The notes: a model not told the origin generated them from the sequence alone. DNA of 64,000 bases from a virus (IMGVR_UViG_3300045976_000088:33605-97604); one strand, 5' to 3'; shown: positions 1 to 7,373, counted from the stretch's first letter. A program made the numbers and translations.

Positions 1-304
1 GCGTGCATGTGTGTGCGTGCGTGTGTGCGAGCGCACGCGCGTGCATGCGCACACGATGATGATGAATGATTGTTGGTTACTTGGTTACTACTACTACTAG
101 AGCGAGCTAAGTCCGCGTCAGCAAACAAAAAAATCGGTAACCTTGATTTGGTTACCCGTGGTTCCCGTGGGTTACCGGGTAGGAGTTCACGGAAAGTCAG
201 TGGTCACTATCGCAGTTCACGCAAATACTTCCGAAGCCTTTACACGGATCATCAAATATGAGGCAAAATGCCCCCTACCTCGTCGGGTTGGGGGACCAGT
301 CGCA
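1..304. repeat. Low-complexity non-coding left edge
   Basis: No convincing gene is present. Bases 1-54 are almost strictly alternating purine-pyrimidine (GTGCGTGC-type), with two arms meeting near base 30 that could fold back imperfectly. GAT and TAC triplet runs follow at 55-100. GGTTAC occurs at 75-80 and 83-88, then GGTAACC at 136-142 faces GGTTACC at 150-156 and 170-176. Base composition is lower in GC than the flanking genes. A regulatory region or origin-like DNA is possible, but nothing in the sequence decides it. Confidence 0.5.
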
Positions 305-820
305 ATGGTCGAGTACATGCAACTCGTGCCGGGAAAGCTGCATTTCCGGTGCGATCGTCAGCGCGCAACGCTGAGCACGGAGGCCTGCGCCGAAATGTGG
401 CGCCAGGCCAATCACGAGAACATCGAAAGCCGCCTGGGCTGTCGGTGCTGCCCGCTGGGTGCTGAGCACGCCGGCGAGCGCCTGGCGAGCATGAGCGCGC
501 TGAAGGGCACGCCAACCTGCGCGCGCTGCCACCGCGGCGCCGAGCGGCTGATCCACGGCATGCACTGCGTCAGCTGCTACAACCGGCAGCGCGAGGTGAT
601 CCGCGGCAAGAACGCCAAGGGCACGGCGCCGACGCGCATCGCACCGCTGCAGCCCCGGCGCATCTGGTTCCTGGCCGGCCGGGTGCTGACCACCCTGGCA
701 AGCCCGCTGACGATGGACACCACCGAGCTCGTGGTGGCCGCTCTGCGCGACAGCCAGGACCGGGTGCGCTTCGCGTTCAAGGCGCAGGCGCCGCGGGCGG
801 CCCAGCTGAGCCTCTGGTGA
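305..820 (+). CDS. Cys-rich putative zinc-binding phage protein
   Basis: A 171-aa protein of unknown function. The centre holds cysteine pairs of zinc-ribbon type: a CRCCP cluster, then CARCH and later CVSC about 20 residues on. A basic linker follows before a non-cysteine C-terminus. I chose the ATG at 305 because a G-rich stretch (GGGGGA) lies about 11 bases upstream; the frame is open further upstream but reads into low-complexity DNA. It lies 4 bases before another Cys-rich gene, so the two are probably one transcription unit. Nucleic-acid binding is an inference from the cysteine pattern only. Confidence 0.6.
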   Translation: MVEYMQLVPGKLHFRCDRQRATLSTEACAEMWRQANHENIESRLGCRCCPLGAEHAGERLASMSALKGTPTCARCHRGAERLIHGMHCVSCYNRQREVIRGKNAKGTAPTRIAPLQPRRIWFLAGRVLTTLASPLTMDTTELVVAALRDSQDRVRFAFKAQAPRAAQLSLW

Positions 821-824
821 CCGG

Positions 825-1163
825 ATGGCTACCAGCGCCTCACCCCTGGCCGAAAAACGGCCCAGCGAGCCCGCCAGCGCCCACGGCGAGGCATCCGGCA
901 GCTGGCGGCTCGTGCCGCACTGCTGCCGCAACTGCTTCGGCCGGATCCTGTCGCGGCCGCACGCCGGCGAGACCCTGTACCGCTGCAGCAACTGCGGCAT
1001 GGAGAAGCTGAGCACGCGGCCGGAGTCGATCTGTGCGTGCGGCACGGCGCTGCGCACCGGCAAGAACGCCGGGCTGCGCTGCGTGCCAAACCCGGAGCCG
1101 CGGCCCGAGTGCCCGAGCGAGTACGTGGTCGAGGAGGCCTCGGGCGGGGCAAAAATGCCGTGA
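825..1163 (+). CDS. Small zinc-ribbon-like protein
   Basis: A 112-aa protein with four closely spaced cysteine pairs: HCCRNC, YRCSNCG and CACG, followed by one more Cys near residue 90. This is the pattern of one or two zinc ribbons. It directly follows another Cys-rich gene. No catalytic motif is visible. The start ATG at 825 has no strong ribosome-binding site and may be translationally coupled to the gene ending at 820. Function is unknown; DNA or RNA binding is possible. Confidence 0.55.
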   Translation: MATSASPLAEKRPSEPASAHGEASGSWRLVPHCCRNCFGRILSRPHAGETLYRCSNCGMEKLSTRPESICACGTALRTGKNAGLRCVPNPEPRPECPSEYVVEEASGGAKMP

Positions 1164-1292
1164 GCTGATTCTTAGTCTGTTGTCTTGAGCAAGCAGACTC
1201 CGCGCAAACGCAGTAACGGCGCGGTTTTCCGGCCTTCCGGCCATCTTCAAAAACCGCGTTCGGGCTCAAGTCGGGCGCAACTGGAGCACTTT
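1164..1292. promoter_or_regulatory. Intergenic region with two hairpins
   Basis: The gap between two genes contains an AGTCTG/CAGACT hairpin with a nested CTTG/CAAG stem (about 1174-1199). A long inverted repeat follows: CGCGGTTTT at 1220-1228 pairs with AAAACCGCG at 1250-1258 around a GGCC-rich core. CTTAGTCTGTTGTC near 1172 resembles the 15-mer repeat at 6193 and 10637. A TTG-initiated reading frame crosses this region, but the structure argues for a non-coding leader and a start at 1293. Confidence 0.4.
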
Positions 1293-1964
1293 GTGAGGCA
1301 ATTACCCGAGTTCATCACCTTCACCGGCGTCGACGATCACACCTCGATCGGCGGCATGCTGGCGCTGTCGCGCCTGTACCCGATCGAGTGGGGTGTGCTG
1401 CTGTCGCGGTCACGCCAGGGCGTGGATACGCGCTACCCGTCTTGGCAGTTCATCAGCGGCCTGATCTCGCACCATCGCGAGCTGGCGCTGTCGGCGCACG
1501 TGTGCGGGGCCTACGCGCGCGAGGTCATGGAAGACGGCCAAATCCAGGGCGTCGACGCGGTGCTCGGGCGCTGGTTCCGGCGCGCGCAGGTCAACCACAC
1601 CGAACCGAACCATGCCTCGGTGGCGCTGTGGGCGCAGCGCGTGCGCATCCAGGCGATCGTGCAGCACCGGCATGCCGACGGCTTCACGCGCTCGCATCCT
1701 GACGTCGCGCTGCTGTTCGATGCGAGCGGCGGCCGCGGCATCCAGCCGGAGGCCTGGCCGATCGACACCAGCGGCGTCATCAAGGGCTACGCCGGCGGCC
1801 TGAACCCCGACAACGTGGCGCACGCGGTCAACGAGATCGGCCGGACGGCCCCGTGCTACTGGCTCGACATGGAGACCGGCGTGCGCGATGAGAACGACCG
1901 CTTCGACCTGGAGCGCTGCCGCGCGGTCTGCGAAGCGGTCTACGGGAAAAGCCTGTTCGCCTGA
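1293..1964 (+). CDS. Phosphoribosylanthranilate-isomerase-like TIM-barrel protein
   Basis: A 223-aa protein opening with a beta strand and a TFTGVDDHT turn, followed by a WGVLLSRSRQG strand and later strand-helix units ending in a YWLDMETG(V) segment. This resembles the (beta/alpha)8 plan of TrpF-like proteins carried by some phages. The catalytic Cys/Asp pair of true TrpF is not evident, so enzymatic activity in tryptophan synthesis should not be assumed. I chose GTG 1293 because CTGGAG lies at 1281-1286 with a 6-base spacer. An upstream TTG at 1185 would read through the hairpins. It may be a repurposed barrel with unknown ligand. Confidence 0.5.
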   Translation: MRQLPEFITFTGVDDHTSIGGMLALSRLYPIEWGVLLSRSRQGVDTRYPSWQFISGLISHHRELALSAHVCGAYAREVMEDGQIQGVDAVLGRWFRRAQVNHTEPNHASVALWAQRVRIQAIVQHRHADGFTRSHPDVALLFDASGGRGIQPEAWPIDTSGVIKGYAGGLNPDNVAHAVNEIGRTAPCYWLDMETGVRDENDRFDLERCRAVCEAVYGKSLFA

Positions 1965-1979
1965 TCACCTGCGCGGGCA

Positions 1980-2001
1980 CTCGTGACGCCACGATCACTG
2001 C
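1980..2001 (+). promoter_or_regulatory. Leaderless-type phage promoter for gene at 2002
   Basis: CTCGTGACG at 1980-1988 is followed by CACGAT (A at -11, T at -7 relative to the ATG) and a C at -1. The ATG at 2002 would itself be the transcription start. There is no Shine-Dalgarno sequence. Confidence 0.55.
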
Positions 2002-2355
2002 ATGGCTACATGCTGGCAGATCGTCACGAGGGCCCTGCACGAGCTTGGCGGCAGCGCCACGGCCGCGCAGGTGGAGCTGCACATCGGCGGCGCGTTCTAC
2101 GCGGCGCGCGGGCTGGAAAGCGCGGCGAAGCACGGCCTCGTGAAGTGCTCCGGCAAGGGTGCTGCAGTGCCGTGGGTGCTCACGCAAAAGGGCATCGACT
2201 GGAGCGAGGGCCGGCTGACGACGGCAGAGCAGCGCCGCTATCCAGGTCGCGAGAGCCCGCAGTTCATCGGCATGCGCTTCGTTCCGACCTGGCTGTCGGC
2301 GCTGCCGCGCGGGATTCGTATCACCCAACCCGAACCGGAGGCCGCGCCGTGCTGA
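2002..2355 (+). CDS. Putative winged-helix DNA-binding protein
   Basis: A 117-aa protein. The first 60 residues (TALHELGG-type helix, then AAQVELHIGG and a RGLESAAKHGLVK helix, then a short wing ending WVLTQKG) look like a winged helix in which the recognition helix is followed by a beta hairpin. The C-terminal 40 residues are Pro/Arg-rich. It starts exactly at the predicted start of a leaderless promoter and begins a run of overlapping small genes up to 3786. A transcription-regulator role is plausible but not shown. Confidence 0.55.
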   Translation: MATCWQIVTRALHELGGSATAAQVELHIGGAFYAARGLESAAKHGLVKCSGKGAAVPWVLTQKGIDWSEGRLTTAEQRRYPGRESPQFIGMRFVPTWLSALPRGIRITQPEPEAAPC

Positions 2356-2474
2356 ACGCCGCTTTCCTCACCTGGTGCGCATGGTGGCACGCCTACACCG
2401 GCAACTTCGAGGCCGCCGCGCGCTGCGTGGCCGCAGCATGGGAGGCGCCGTGCGCTCCTGGTTCCGCAACCTGA
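2349..2474 (+). CDS. Small Trp-rich ORF, possible gene
   Basis: A GTG-initiated 41-codon frame overlaps the preceding stop codon (GTGCTGA) and the next gene. The product is rich in Trp, Ala and Cys (segment TWCAWWHAYTGNFE). It fits the overlapping style of this cluster, but it has no homologue I recognise and could be a chance frame. Confidence 0.3.
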   Translation: MLNAAFLTWCAWWHAYTGNFEAAARCVAAAWEAPCAPGSAT

Positions 2475-2794
2475 TCCGTTCCTGGGTGGCCGGCCCCGAG
2501 CTGTCGGAGCTCGCACGCTGGCGCATCGCGCACGCCCACGTGCACGGAGGCCTGAGCGAGTTCCCGCAGAGCGCCGCCGCGCTGCAGTTCCTCGACGACC
2601 TGGTGGCCGGCCGCTCGCGCTACGGCGACCTGAACGCGCTGCGCGCCCAGCTGCGCGAGCTGCAGCCGGTGACGCCGATCGCGCCCGCCGGCTACCGGCC
2701 GCCCGAGCCGCCGAGGCGCCGGCGCGAGGACTACCTGGACGGCGACAGCATCCCCTACCAGTACCTCGTCGGAGCGTGCGGCGATGAGCGCTGA
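2438..2794 (+). CDS. Small phage protein with amphipathic N-terminus
   Basis: A 118-aa protein of unknown function. The N-terminus (RSWFRNLIRSWVAG) is a strongly amphipathic helix that could contact a membrane or DNA. The middle is helical and the C-terminus is Pro/Arg-rich before an acidic end. Two starts are possible: ATG 2438, or GTG 2450 preceded by GGAGG at 2441-2445 with a short 4-base spacer. The gene overlaps the metallopeptidase gene by 11 bases, suggesting coupled translation. Confidence 0.5.
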   Translation: MGGAVRSWFRNLIRSWVAGPELSELARWRIAHAHVHGGLSEFPQSAAALQFLDDLVAGRSRYGDLNALRAQLRELQPVTPIAPAGYRPPEPPRRRREDYLDGDSIPYQYLVGACGDER

Positions 2795-3329
2795 TCGCGA
2801 GGATCTTGAGGCCGAACTGCTAGACGCCTACGAGGCGCCGCCGGACGGCCCGCTGCACCCCGCCACCGTCGCGCACCGCGTGATGCAGCTGGACGAGCAC
2901 AAGCACCTGGTCGAGAACGAGATCCGGTTTCTGTTCCTGCTGCGCTACACGCCCGACAAGCAGGGCGGCCGCGAGGTGATCGGCCGCGTGAGCGAGCCGC
3001 AGGTGCAGGGCCGCATGCGCGAGCTGTTCGAGCACCTGATCGTCAAGGCCTACGGCTTCCTGCCCGACTACATCGTCACGATCAGCGCGGACTTCTGGCG
3101 CGAGGCGACCGACCTGCAGCGCGAGGCGCTGATGCACCACGAGCTTAGCCACGTGCAGCAGGCGCTCGACCGCGATGGCGAGCCGCGTTTCAACACGCAG
3201 ACCGGCGAGCCGATCTATTGCCTGGTGGCGCACGACATCGAGGAGTTCAACAAGACGGTCGAGCGCTACGGACTGTGGAAGGATGACGTGCGGCAGTTCG
3301 CCGAGACCTGCGCGAGGGTCGAGCGGTGA
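2784..3329 (+). CDS. Putative phage metallopeptidase (HExxH)
   Basis: A 181-aa protein. Residues 118-123 read HHELSH, giving the zincin motif HExxH (119-123). About 20 residues later an LVAHDIEEF segment supplies His, Asp and Glu residues that could complete the metal site. This matches the small putative phage metallopeptidase family. No signal peptide or membrane segment is seen, so it acts in the cytoplasm or virion. Its target is unknown. It overlaps both neighbours by a few bases (start 2784, stop overlapping the GTG at 3326). Confidence 0.7.
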   Translation: MSADREDLEAELLDAYEAPPDGPLHPATVAHRVMQLDEHKHLVENEIRFLFLLRYTPDKQGGREVIGRVSEPQVQGRMRELFEHLIVKAYGFLPDYIVTISADFWREATDLQREALMHHELSHVQQALDRDGEPRFNTQTGEPIYCLVAHDIEEFNKTVERYGLWKDDVRQFAETCARVER

Positions 3330-3679
3330 GCACGCAGCCCGGAACCGGCCTGGCCCGCTTCGCCGAGGTGGTGGCGCTGCTGGTGAAGCAGCCTCGCACC
3401 ATCACCGAGCTGTCGGAGGCGATGGGCCAGGACAAGCCGAACGATCAGCCGGCCCGCTACATCAACGCGCTGCGCGCCGAGGGCCTGCTGTACGTGAAGG
3501 AGTGGCGGCAGCAGCTCAATGGTCGCGGCAAGCCGTGGCCCGTCTACGCCTGGCAGCCCAGCGTGCTGGAGCTGCCCGACGCGCCGCGGCCGGAGTGCAC
3601 GCCGCGCCCGCCGAAGGTCGGCAAGCGCGAGCTCGCGCGCCAGCGGCGCGAGGCCGCGTCATGCACGACGCCCGCCTGA
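3326..3679 (+). CDS. Putative winged-helix DNA-binding protein
   Basis: A 117-aa protein with a GTG start overlapping the previous stop. Residues 10-65 have the order helix, ITELSEAMG helix, RYINALRAEGLLYVK recognition helix, and a wing ending in YAW. This is typical of small winged-helix regulators. The rest is Pro/Arg-rich and basic. The arrangement resembles the products at 2002 and 12209, so the phage keeps several such small proteins. Its operator is unknown. Confidence 0.55.
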   Translation: MSTQPGTGLARFAEVVALLVKQPRTITELSEAMGQDKPNDQPARYINALRAEGLLYVKEWRQQLNGRGKPWPVYAWQPSVLELPDAPRPECTPRPPKVGKRELARQRREAASCTTPA

Positions 3680-3786
3680 AGTGCTGCCGCTGCGGCGGCA
3701 CCGGCCACCTGTCGAAGGACTGCCGCATCCCGCTGCTGCCCGTGAAGAATTTGCCGACGCCCGCGCACAAGCCGGCGAAATCATGA
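3661..3786 (+). CDS. 41-aa CCHC zinc-knuckle protein
   Basis: This short frame overlaps the end of the preceding gene. Residues 8-21 fit C-x2-C-x4-H-x4-C exactly (CCRCGGTGHLSKDC), the retroviral-type zinc knuckle that binds single-stranded nucleic acid. The remainder is a Pro/Lys tail. Start ATG 3661 is in frame with no earlier start that preserves the knuckle at the N-terminus. A single-knuckle protein of this size is unusual in a phage. Confidence 0.6.
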   Translation: MHDARLKCCRCGGTGHLSKDCRIPLLPVKNLPTPAHKPAKS

Positions 3787-3837
3787 TCAAATTCGAGTAA
3801 CGCGCGCCGGGCGCATCCCGGCATCATTGGAGAAATC

Positions 3838-3978
3838 ATGAGCACTGGAACCGGCATCGCCATAGCTGGCGCTGCAGCATCGGCCGCGTGCGTTGCGATC
3901 TTCGCGCCGCCAGCAGTGGCGCAAATGATCTTTGCCATCCTCGTTTTCGGATTCGTTTGGTGGGTGGTGTTTTCATGA
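3838..3978 (+). CDS. Small single-span membrane protein
   Basis: A 46-aa frame with ATG 3838 preceded by TTGGAG 7 bases upstream. The product is hydrophobic almost throughout: an Ala/Gly-rich first half and an MIFAILVFGFVWWVVF second half that can span the membrane once or twice. The stop overlaps the next ATG (ATGA). TGATCAAATTCGA at 3784-3796 lies upstream as a possible promoter. Function is unknown. Confidence 0.55.
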   Translation: MSTGTGIAIAGAAASAACVAIFAPPAVAQMIFAILVFGFVWWVVFS

Positions 3979-4523
3979 CCCGCCGCGTTTTCCTCGACAT
4001 GGACGGTGTGGTGGTGGACTTCGAGGGCTATCTGCGCCACCTCAACGAAACCATCGCCTTCTCTGGATCGGCGCCTTTCACCGGCGACGACGTGAAGCGC
4101 AGCGCGGGCGCCTACGCCAACATGCTGCCGATCCCCGGCGCCCTCGACGGCGTGCGCTCGATCATCGGCATGGGCTTCGACGTGTGGCTCGCCACCAAGC
4201 CGCCAACCGGCATCAGCTGGGCCTACGCCGACAAGGCCGAATGGGTCTTCAAGCACCTGCCAGAGCTCAAGCGCAAGCTGATCATCACGCACGACAAGGG
4301 GATGCTTGGGAGCGAGCGCGACATCCTGGTGGACGATCGTCCGCACCGTGCGAACTGCGAGGCCTTCCGCGGCATGCTTGTGTCGTTCGGCTTCGCGTCG
4401 AGTGAGCTTGTCAAGAAGCGCTGCAGGCTCGCCACCGCTGGAGTCTGCGACTGGCAAGAGCTGCTTGCCATGCTCGGCAAAATCGCCCCGAACCGCGAGC
4501 GCAGTTCGGCGCTGGAGTTCTGA
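3975..4523 (+). CDS. HAD-family 5'-nucleotidase-like phosphatase
   Basis: A 182-aa protein. Motif I is FLDMDGVVVD (catalytic Asp8 and Asp10). Motif II is probably the Thr of VWLATKPP. Lys and the acidic motif IV lie in KRKLIITHDK and DILVDDRPH. This is the 5'(3')-deoxyribonucleotidase type of HAD fold, which removes phosphate from nucleoside monophosphates. In a phage it would adjust the nucleotide pool. ATG 3975 overlaps the preceding stop, placing it in the same operon as the small membrane protein. Confidence 0.75.
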   Translation: MTRRVFLDMDGVVVDFEGYLRHLNETIAFSGSAPFTGDDVKRSAGAYANMLPIPGALDGVRSIIGMGFDVWLATKPPTGISWAYADKAEWVFKHLPELKRKLIITHDKGMLGSERDILVDDRPHRANCEAFRGMLVSFGFASSELVKKRCRLATAGVCDWQELLAMLGKIAPNRERSSALEF

Positions 4524-4525
4524 CC

Positions 4526-4726
4526 ATGGCACCGCTCACCGAGCGCTGGGTCGCTATCGAAGGCAGCATCTACACCGAGGCCGAGCACGAGCAGAAGACC
4601 GCGGGCGGACTCACAATCCGCGTGCGCCACGCGATCGCCTACAACGTCGGCGACGCGGCCGCCCAGCACATCGTGACGCTGCACAACTCGGCGTTGGTTC
4701 GATCATCCTTACAGGCTGCTGTGTAG
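4526..4726 (+). CDS. Hypothetical 66-aa protein
   Basis: A short frame two bases after the nucleotidase gene. The product is mixed alpha/beta with a central EQKTAGGLTIRVRHAIAYN strand pair and no recognised motif. It contains an in-gene TCGTGACG 8-mer at 4671 that lacks the downstream -10-like hexamer. Function unknown. Confidence 0.5.
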   Translation: MAPLTERWVAIEGSIYTEAEHEQKTAGGLTIRVRHAIAYNVGDAAAQHIVTLHNSALVRSSLQAAV

Positions 4727-4730
4727 TGGC

Positions 4731-4748
4731 ATAATCAAATTTGATCAA
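4731..4748. promoter_or_regulatory. AT-rich palindrome ATCAAATTTGAT
   Basis: A perfect 12-bp palindrome at 4734-4745 inside ATAATCAAATTTGATCAA, about 40 bases before the gene at 4788. Related TGATCAAA-containing sites stand at 3784, 14871, 18475 and 19466, always in gaps. It may be a promoter or an operator of a different class from the GTCGTGACG sites. Confidence 0.4.
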
Positions 4749-4787
4749 CCGCGCGGCCCGGTCGCGCCGCATATTTGGAGAAGCACC

Positions 4788-5837
4788 TTGGAGATCAAAC
4801 CCACCATTGGCCGCAAGGTCTGGTACTGGCCCACCAACGACACGTCGATGGCCGTGAGCAGTGCCGACCAGGCGCTCGACGCGACCGTGATCTACGTGCA
4901 CGAAGATGGCTTCGTGAACCTGTTCATCGTCGACCACATGGGCGCGATGTACTCGCGCTACCGCGTGCCGCTGTATCAGGGCGATGTCGACAGCAGGCCG
5001 CGTGATCACTCCTGCGCCACGTGGATGCCGTACCAGCGCGAGCAGGCATCGAAGGCGTCCATCGTCACCGCCGAGGAGAAATCCGAGCTGCTGGGGGTGT
5101 TCGAGAAGCCGCGGCACACCGTCGACATTCCCGACTCCAGCGGCCGTATCGCGCGCTACATCCTCGACGACGCCGCGAGCACCGAGAGCGCGCTGAGCGC
5201 GAAGCTGGTCGAGATGGGGTGGACGCCGCCGGGCGGCATGGTGCGCAGCGATCCGGTGGATCTGAGCACTGTCGCAAACGTGGCGCTGATCCAGGAACTG
5301 GCGCGCCGCAACATCTCGCTTACCGCCGCCGAAAAGACCTTCGCCGACCCCTGCCTCGCCAAGCGCCGCCCCGGCGAGCCGATGTTCACGCTGCTCGGCC
5401 GCGACCCGGTGGCGGCCAGCCTAGTGCGGCTGTGGGCAGCCGCGCGCGACGCCTACCTGCTCAAGCAGACCGACCCGGATCGCCTGGCGAACGCGCTGGA
5501 CATCGCCGACAAGATGGAGCGCTGGAGCCGCGGGCCGTCCGACACCCGCCCACTAGGCAACGGCGTGCCGGCCGACGTGCTCGACCTGCTGCCGCTCGAC
5601 ATGCTGGAGCGCGCGCTGTCGAAGCGCGGGTACACCGTGCTGCCCAACGCGGCGAGGATGGCGGGCGAGATGAAAGACGGCAGCGCTCCGACCGGAGTTC
5701 CGCGGATCTCAGGCCCGTTCTACGAGCAGCTGAAGAAGCAGCTGCGCGAGGAGTTGTTTCAAATGCCTGACCTGCGGCCGGCTGGCGCAGGCGATGGCAG
5801 CACCATCCCGTGCGTCGACATCACGCTGGAACGCTGA
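4788..5837 (+). CDS. Hypothetical 349-aa phage protein
   Basis: The N-terminal 70 residues form a beta-rich module (IGRKVWYWP, ATVIYVHEDGFVNLFIVD, SRYRVPLYQGD) that I recognise as recurring in phage hypothetical proteins. The remainder is mostly helical and acidic, without catalytic motifs. The start is TTG 4788, with TTTGGAG 7 bases upstream; no ATG lies earlier in frame. It probably forms a unit with the gene at 5840. Function unknown. Confidence 0.6.
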   Translation: MEIKPTIGRKVWYWPTNDTSMAVSSADQALDATVIYVHEDGFVNLFIVDHMGAMYSRYRVPLYQGDVDSRPRDHSCATWMPYQREQASKASIVTAEEKSELLGVFEKPRHTVDIPDSSGRIARYILDDAASTESALSAKLVEMGWTPPGGMVRSDPVDLSTVANVALIQELARRNISLTAAEKTFADPCLAKRRPGEPMFTLLGRDPVAASLVRLWAAARDAYLLKQTDPDRLANALDIADKMERWSRGPSDTRPLGNGVPADVLDLLPLDMLERALSKRGYTVLPNAARMAGEMKDGSAPTGVPRISGPFYEQLKKQLREELFQMPDLRPAGAGDGSTIPCVDITLER

Positions 5838-5839
5838 CC

Positions 5840-6190
5840 ATGGACGGCAATGAACTGGTCAAGTTTCTCGCCACCACGGTCGAGAAGCACACCCTGCAGG
5901 CCTGCAGCATCGAGCAGCTGAAGGCCGAGCTCGCGCGCCGCGGCGAGGCGCTGCCCCAGCAGATCGACCTGCGTGAGCCGCTGGCGCGGCTGTTCCAGGC
6001 CGCCGACCTGCTGAACCAGAACCTCAACAGCGGCGACTACGATGACGCGGTGCGCGAGGCCATGGCCCAGCTGCTGCCGGACATCGAGCGCGCGCTGATC
6101 CTCGACTGCGGCGACGCGGTGCGGCGCCAGGCCAAGCCGCGAGGCTGGATGGGCGACCGCAGCGGCGGCCCGCACGGCCCGCACGACTGA
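5840..6190 (+). CDS. Hypothetical helical protein
   Basis: A 116-aa protein, mostly helical, with charged amphipathic helices over residues 1-85 and a Gly/Pro/His tail. ATG 5840 is two bases past the previous stop. No recognised motif. Its stop codon is followed two bases later by the 15-mer repeat CTTAATCTGTCGCGC. Confidence 0.5.
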   Translation: MDGNELVKFLATTVEKHTLQACSIEQLKAELARRGEALPQQIDLREPLARLFQAADLLNQNLNSGDYDDAVREAMAQLLPDIERALILDCGDAVRRQAKPRGWMGDRSGGPHGPHD

Positions 6191-6192
6191 CA

Positions 6193-6207
6193 CTTAATCT
6201 GTCGCGC
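6193..6207 (+). repeat. 15-bp inverted-repeat partner (with 10637-10651)
   Basis: CTTAATCTGTCGCGC occurs here two bases after a plus-strand stop codon. Its exact reverse complement is at 10637-10651, two bases after a minus-strand stop codon. The two copies bound a 4.4 kb block holding the acyl carrier protein and terminase genes. Confidence 0.6.
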
Positions 6208-6297
6208 ACGGCCGGCCGGCCCTTGCGTGGCAAGCAGTTAGCGACGCCGGCCTGATCATCGGGCGCGCTTTGGGCGCGCCAGCACCTGGAGACCGCA

Positions 6298-6564
6298 ATG
6301 AAAAGCACCTTTGACCGCATCAAGAAGCTCGTCGCCGAGCAGCTGGGCCTGAGCTACGACAACCTCGACGACAACGTGAAGCCCGAGAGCAGCCTGGTCG
6401 GAGACCTGGGCGCCGACAGCCTCGATACCATCGAGATGGTCATGGCCCTTGAAGACGAGTTCGGCATCGAGATTCCCAACGAGCACGCCGAGAAGATCAA
6501 GACCGTGCAGGACTGCCTCGACGTCGTGGAGCAGCAACTGAAGCTGCGCGGGGTGACGGCGTGA
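6298..6564 (+). CDS. acpP: Acyl carrier protein
   Basis: An 88-aa protein with the full carrier-protein plan: acidic four-helix bundle and the [10 protein letters not shown] signature, in which Ser41 would receive 4'-phosphopantetheine. Length and acidity match bacterial fatty-acid ACP. It carries acyl chains on the cofactor in the cytoplasm. SD CTGGAG is 7 bases before ATG 6298, and a GGCGCGC/GCGCGCC hairpin precedes it. No other fatty-acid gene is near, so it must use host enzymes or serve another acyl or structural role. It is next to ordinary phage genes, so host contamination is unlikely. Confidence 0.85.
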   Translation: MKSTFDRIKKLVAEQLGLSYDNLDDNVKPESSLVGDLGADSLDTIEMVMALEDEFGIEIPNEHAEKIKTVQDCLDVVEQQLKLRGVTA

Positions 6565-6821
6565 GCGGCGGCGAGCGCGACGACGGCGGGCCGGCGTTCC
6601 CGGTCCCCACGATAAGCGTGGCCGATCGCGAAATCACCACGCACGAGAGCACCGGCGGCATGACGCTCCGCGACTACTTCGCGGCGAAGGCGATGCAGAA
6701 GCTCATAGGCAACGTCAGCATGGAACATCTCGCCACCGGCCGCCCCTACTTCAAAGCGGACTGGGCGGCGGTCGCAGCCTATGCGATGGCCGACGCTATG
6801 CTGAAGGCGAGGTCATCATGA
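6561..6821 (+). CDS. Phage protein with [13 protein letters not shown] motif
   Basis: An 86-aa protein of a widespread phage hypothetical type: an N-terminal GGPAFP stretch, then [15 protein letters not shown], then a helix ending [11 protein letters not shown] 6561 overlaps the ACP stop, so the two genes are translationally coupled. The function of this family is not known to me. Confidence 0.65.
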   Translation: MSGGERDDGGPAFPVPTISVADREITTHESTGGMTLRDYFAAKAMQKLIGNVSMEHLATGRPYFKADWAAVAAYAMADAMLKARSS

Positions 6822-7033
6822 ACGCCCACGCCGCAATCAACGCGCTGCTGATCTTCCTGATGGTGCCGGGAGTCATCACGGCCTGGCACATCCTGTTCAG
6901 CATCGCCATGGCCTGCGAAGACCGCGACGGCGAGCTGATGGAGTGGTACAAGCGCGGCCCGCTACTCGGGCAGTGCCTGGTCTGGCTGCTGTGGCCGGTG
7001 TTCTTGATCTGGAGGCACAGGCGCCGTGGATAA
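6818..7033 (+). CDS. Small two-span membrane protein
   Basis: A 71-aa protein with a hydrophobic helix at about residues 6-32, a charged loop (CEDRDGELMEWYKRG) and a second Trp-rich helix at 48-64, ending in basic residues. It overlaps both neighbours by a few bases. Function unknown. Confidence 0.55.
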   Translation: MNAHAAINALLIFLMVPGVITAWHILFSIAMACEDRDGELMEWYKRGPLLGQCLVWLLWPVFLIWRHRRRG

Positions 7034-7373
7034 CAGCCCTTGGACCCTGATCATCGACGGCCACGAGTACCAAGGCTCGATCACCGAGCTGCAGGTGACG
7101 CTTCCGATCGTTTCCACCTACACGCCAATGACTGGCTGCTCGGCGACGCTGGAGATGAAGGCCGCCCGGTGGAACGTCAAGAACTGCCGCAAGCTGTGGC
7201 CGGGTCCGCCTGGCGGTAAGCGGGCTCGTCGCGCCAGGTTTTACGCGAGGCAGCGCAAGTTGCGTTGGCTCGCGCGGCAGGTCAGGCAGGACTTGGAGCG
7301 GTTCTATGGTCGCCCGCTCACGCCGGAGTTGCGCGACGAGGTGATCGAGCAGGTCTACCACTCGCTCCGCTGA
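7026..7373 (+). CDS. Hypothetical 115-aa protein
   Basis: GTG-initiated and overlapping the preceding gene. The N-terminal 45 residues are beta-rich (WTLIIDGHEYQGSI); the C-terminal half is strongly basic (KRARRARFYARQRKLRWLA) and helical, suggesting nucleic-acid contact. It ends with a TGATG overlap into the next gene. No family recognised. Confidence 0.45.
   Translation: MDNSPWTLIIDGHEYQGSITELQVTLPIVSTYTPMTGCSATLEMKAARWNVKNCRKLWPGPPGGKRARRARFYARQRKLRWLARQVRQDLERFYGRPLTPELRDEVIEQVYHSLR

Noticed and set aside
70-261. 63-codon frame in the left-edge repeats
   Set aside because: It begins in low-complexity repeats with no ribosome-binding site, and the product is unlike any protein.
4670-4678. 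ATCGTGACG inside a coding region
   Set aside because: The base-3 A and base-7 T of the -10 hexamer are absent (G and A there) and no gene starts nearby. Treated as a chance 9-mer. GTCGTGAAG near 38560 fails the same test.
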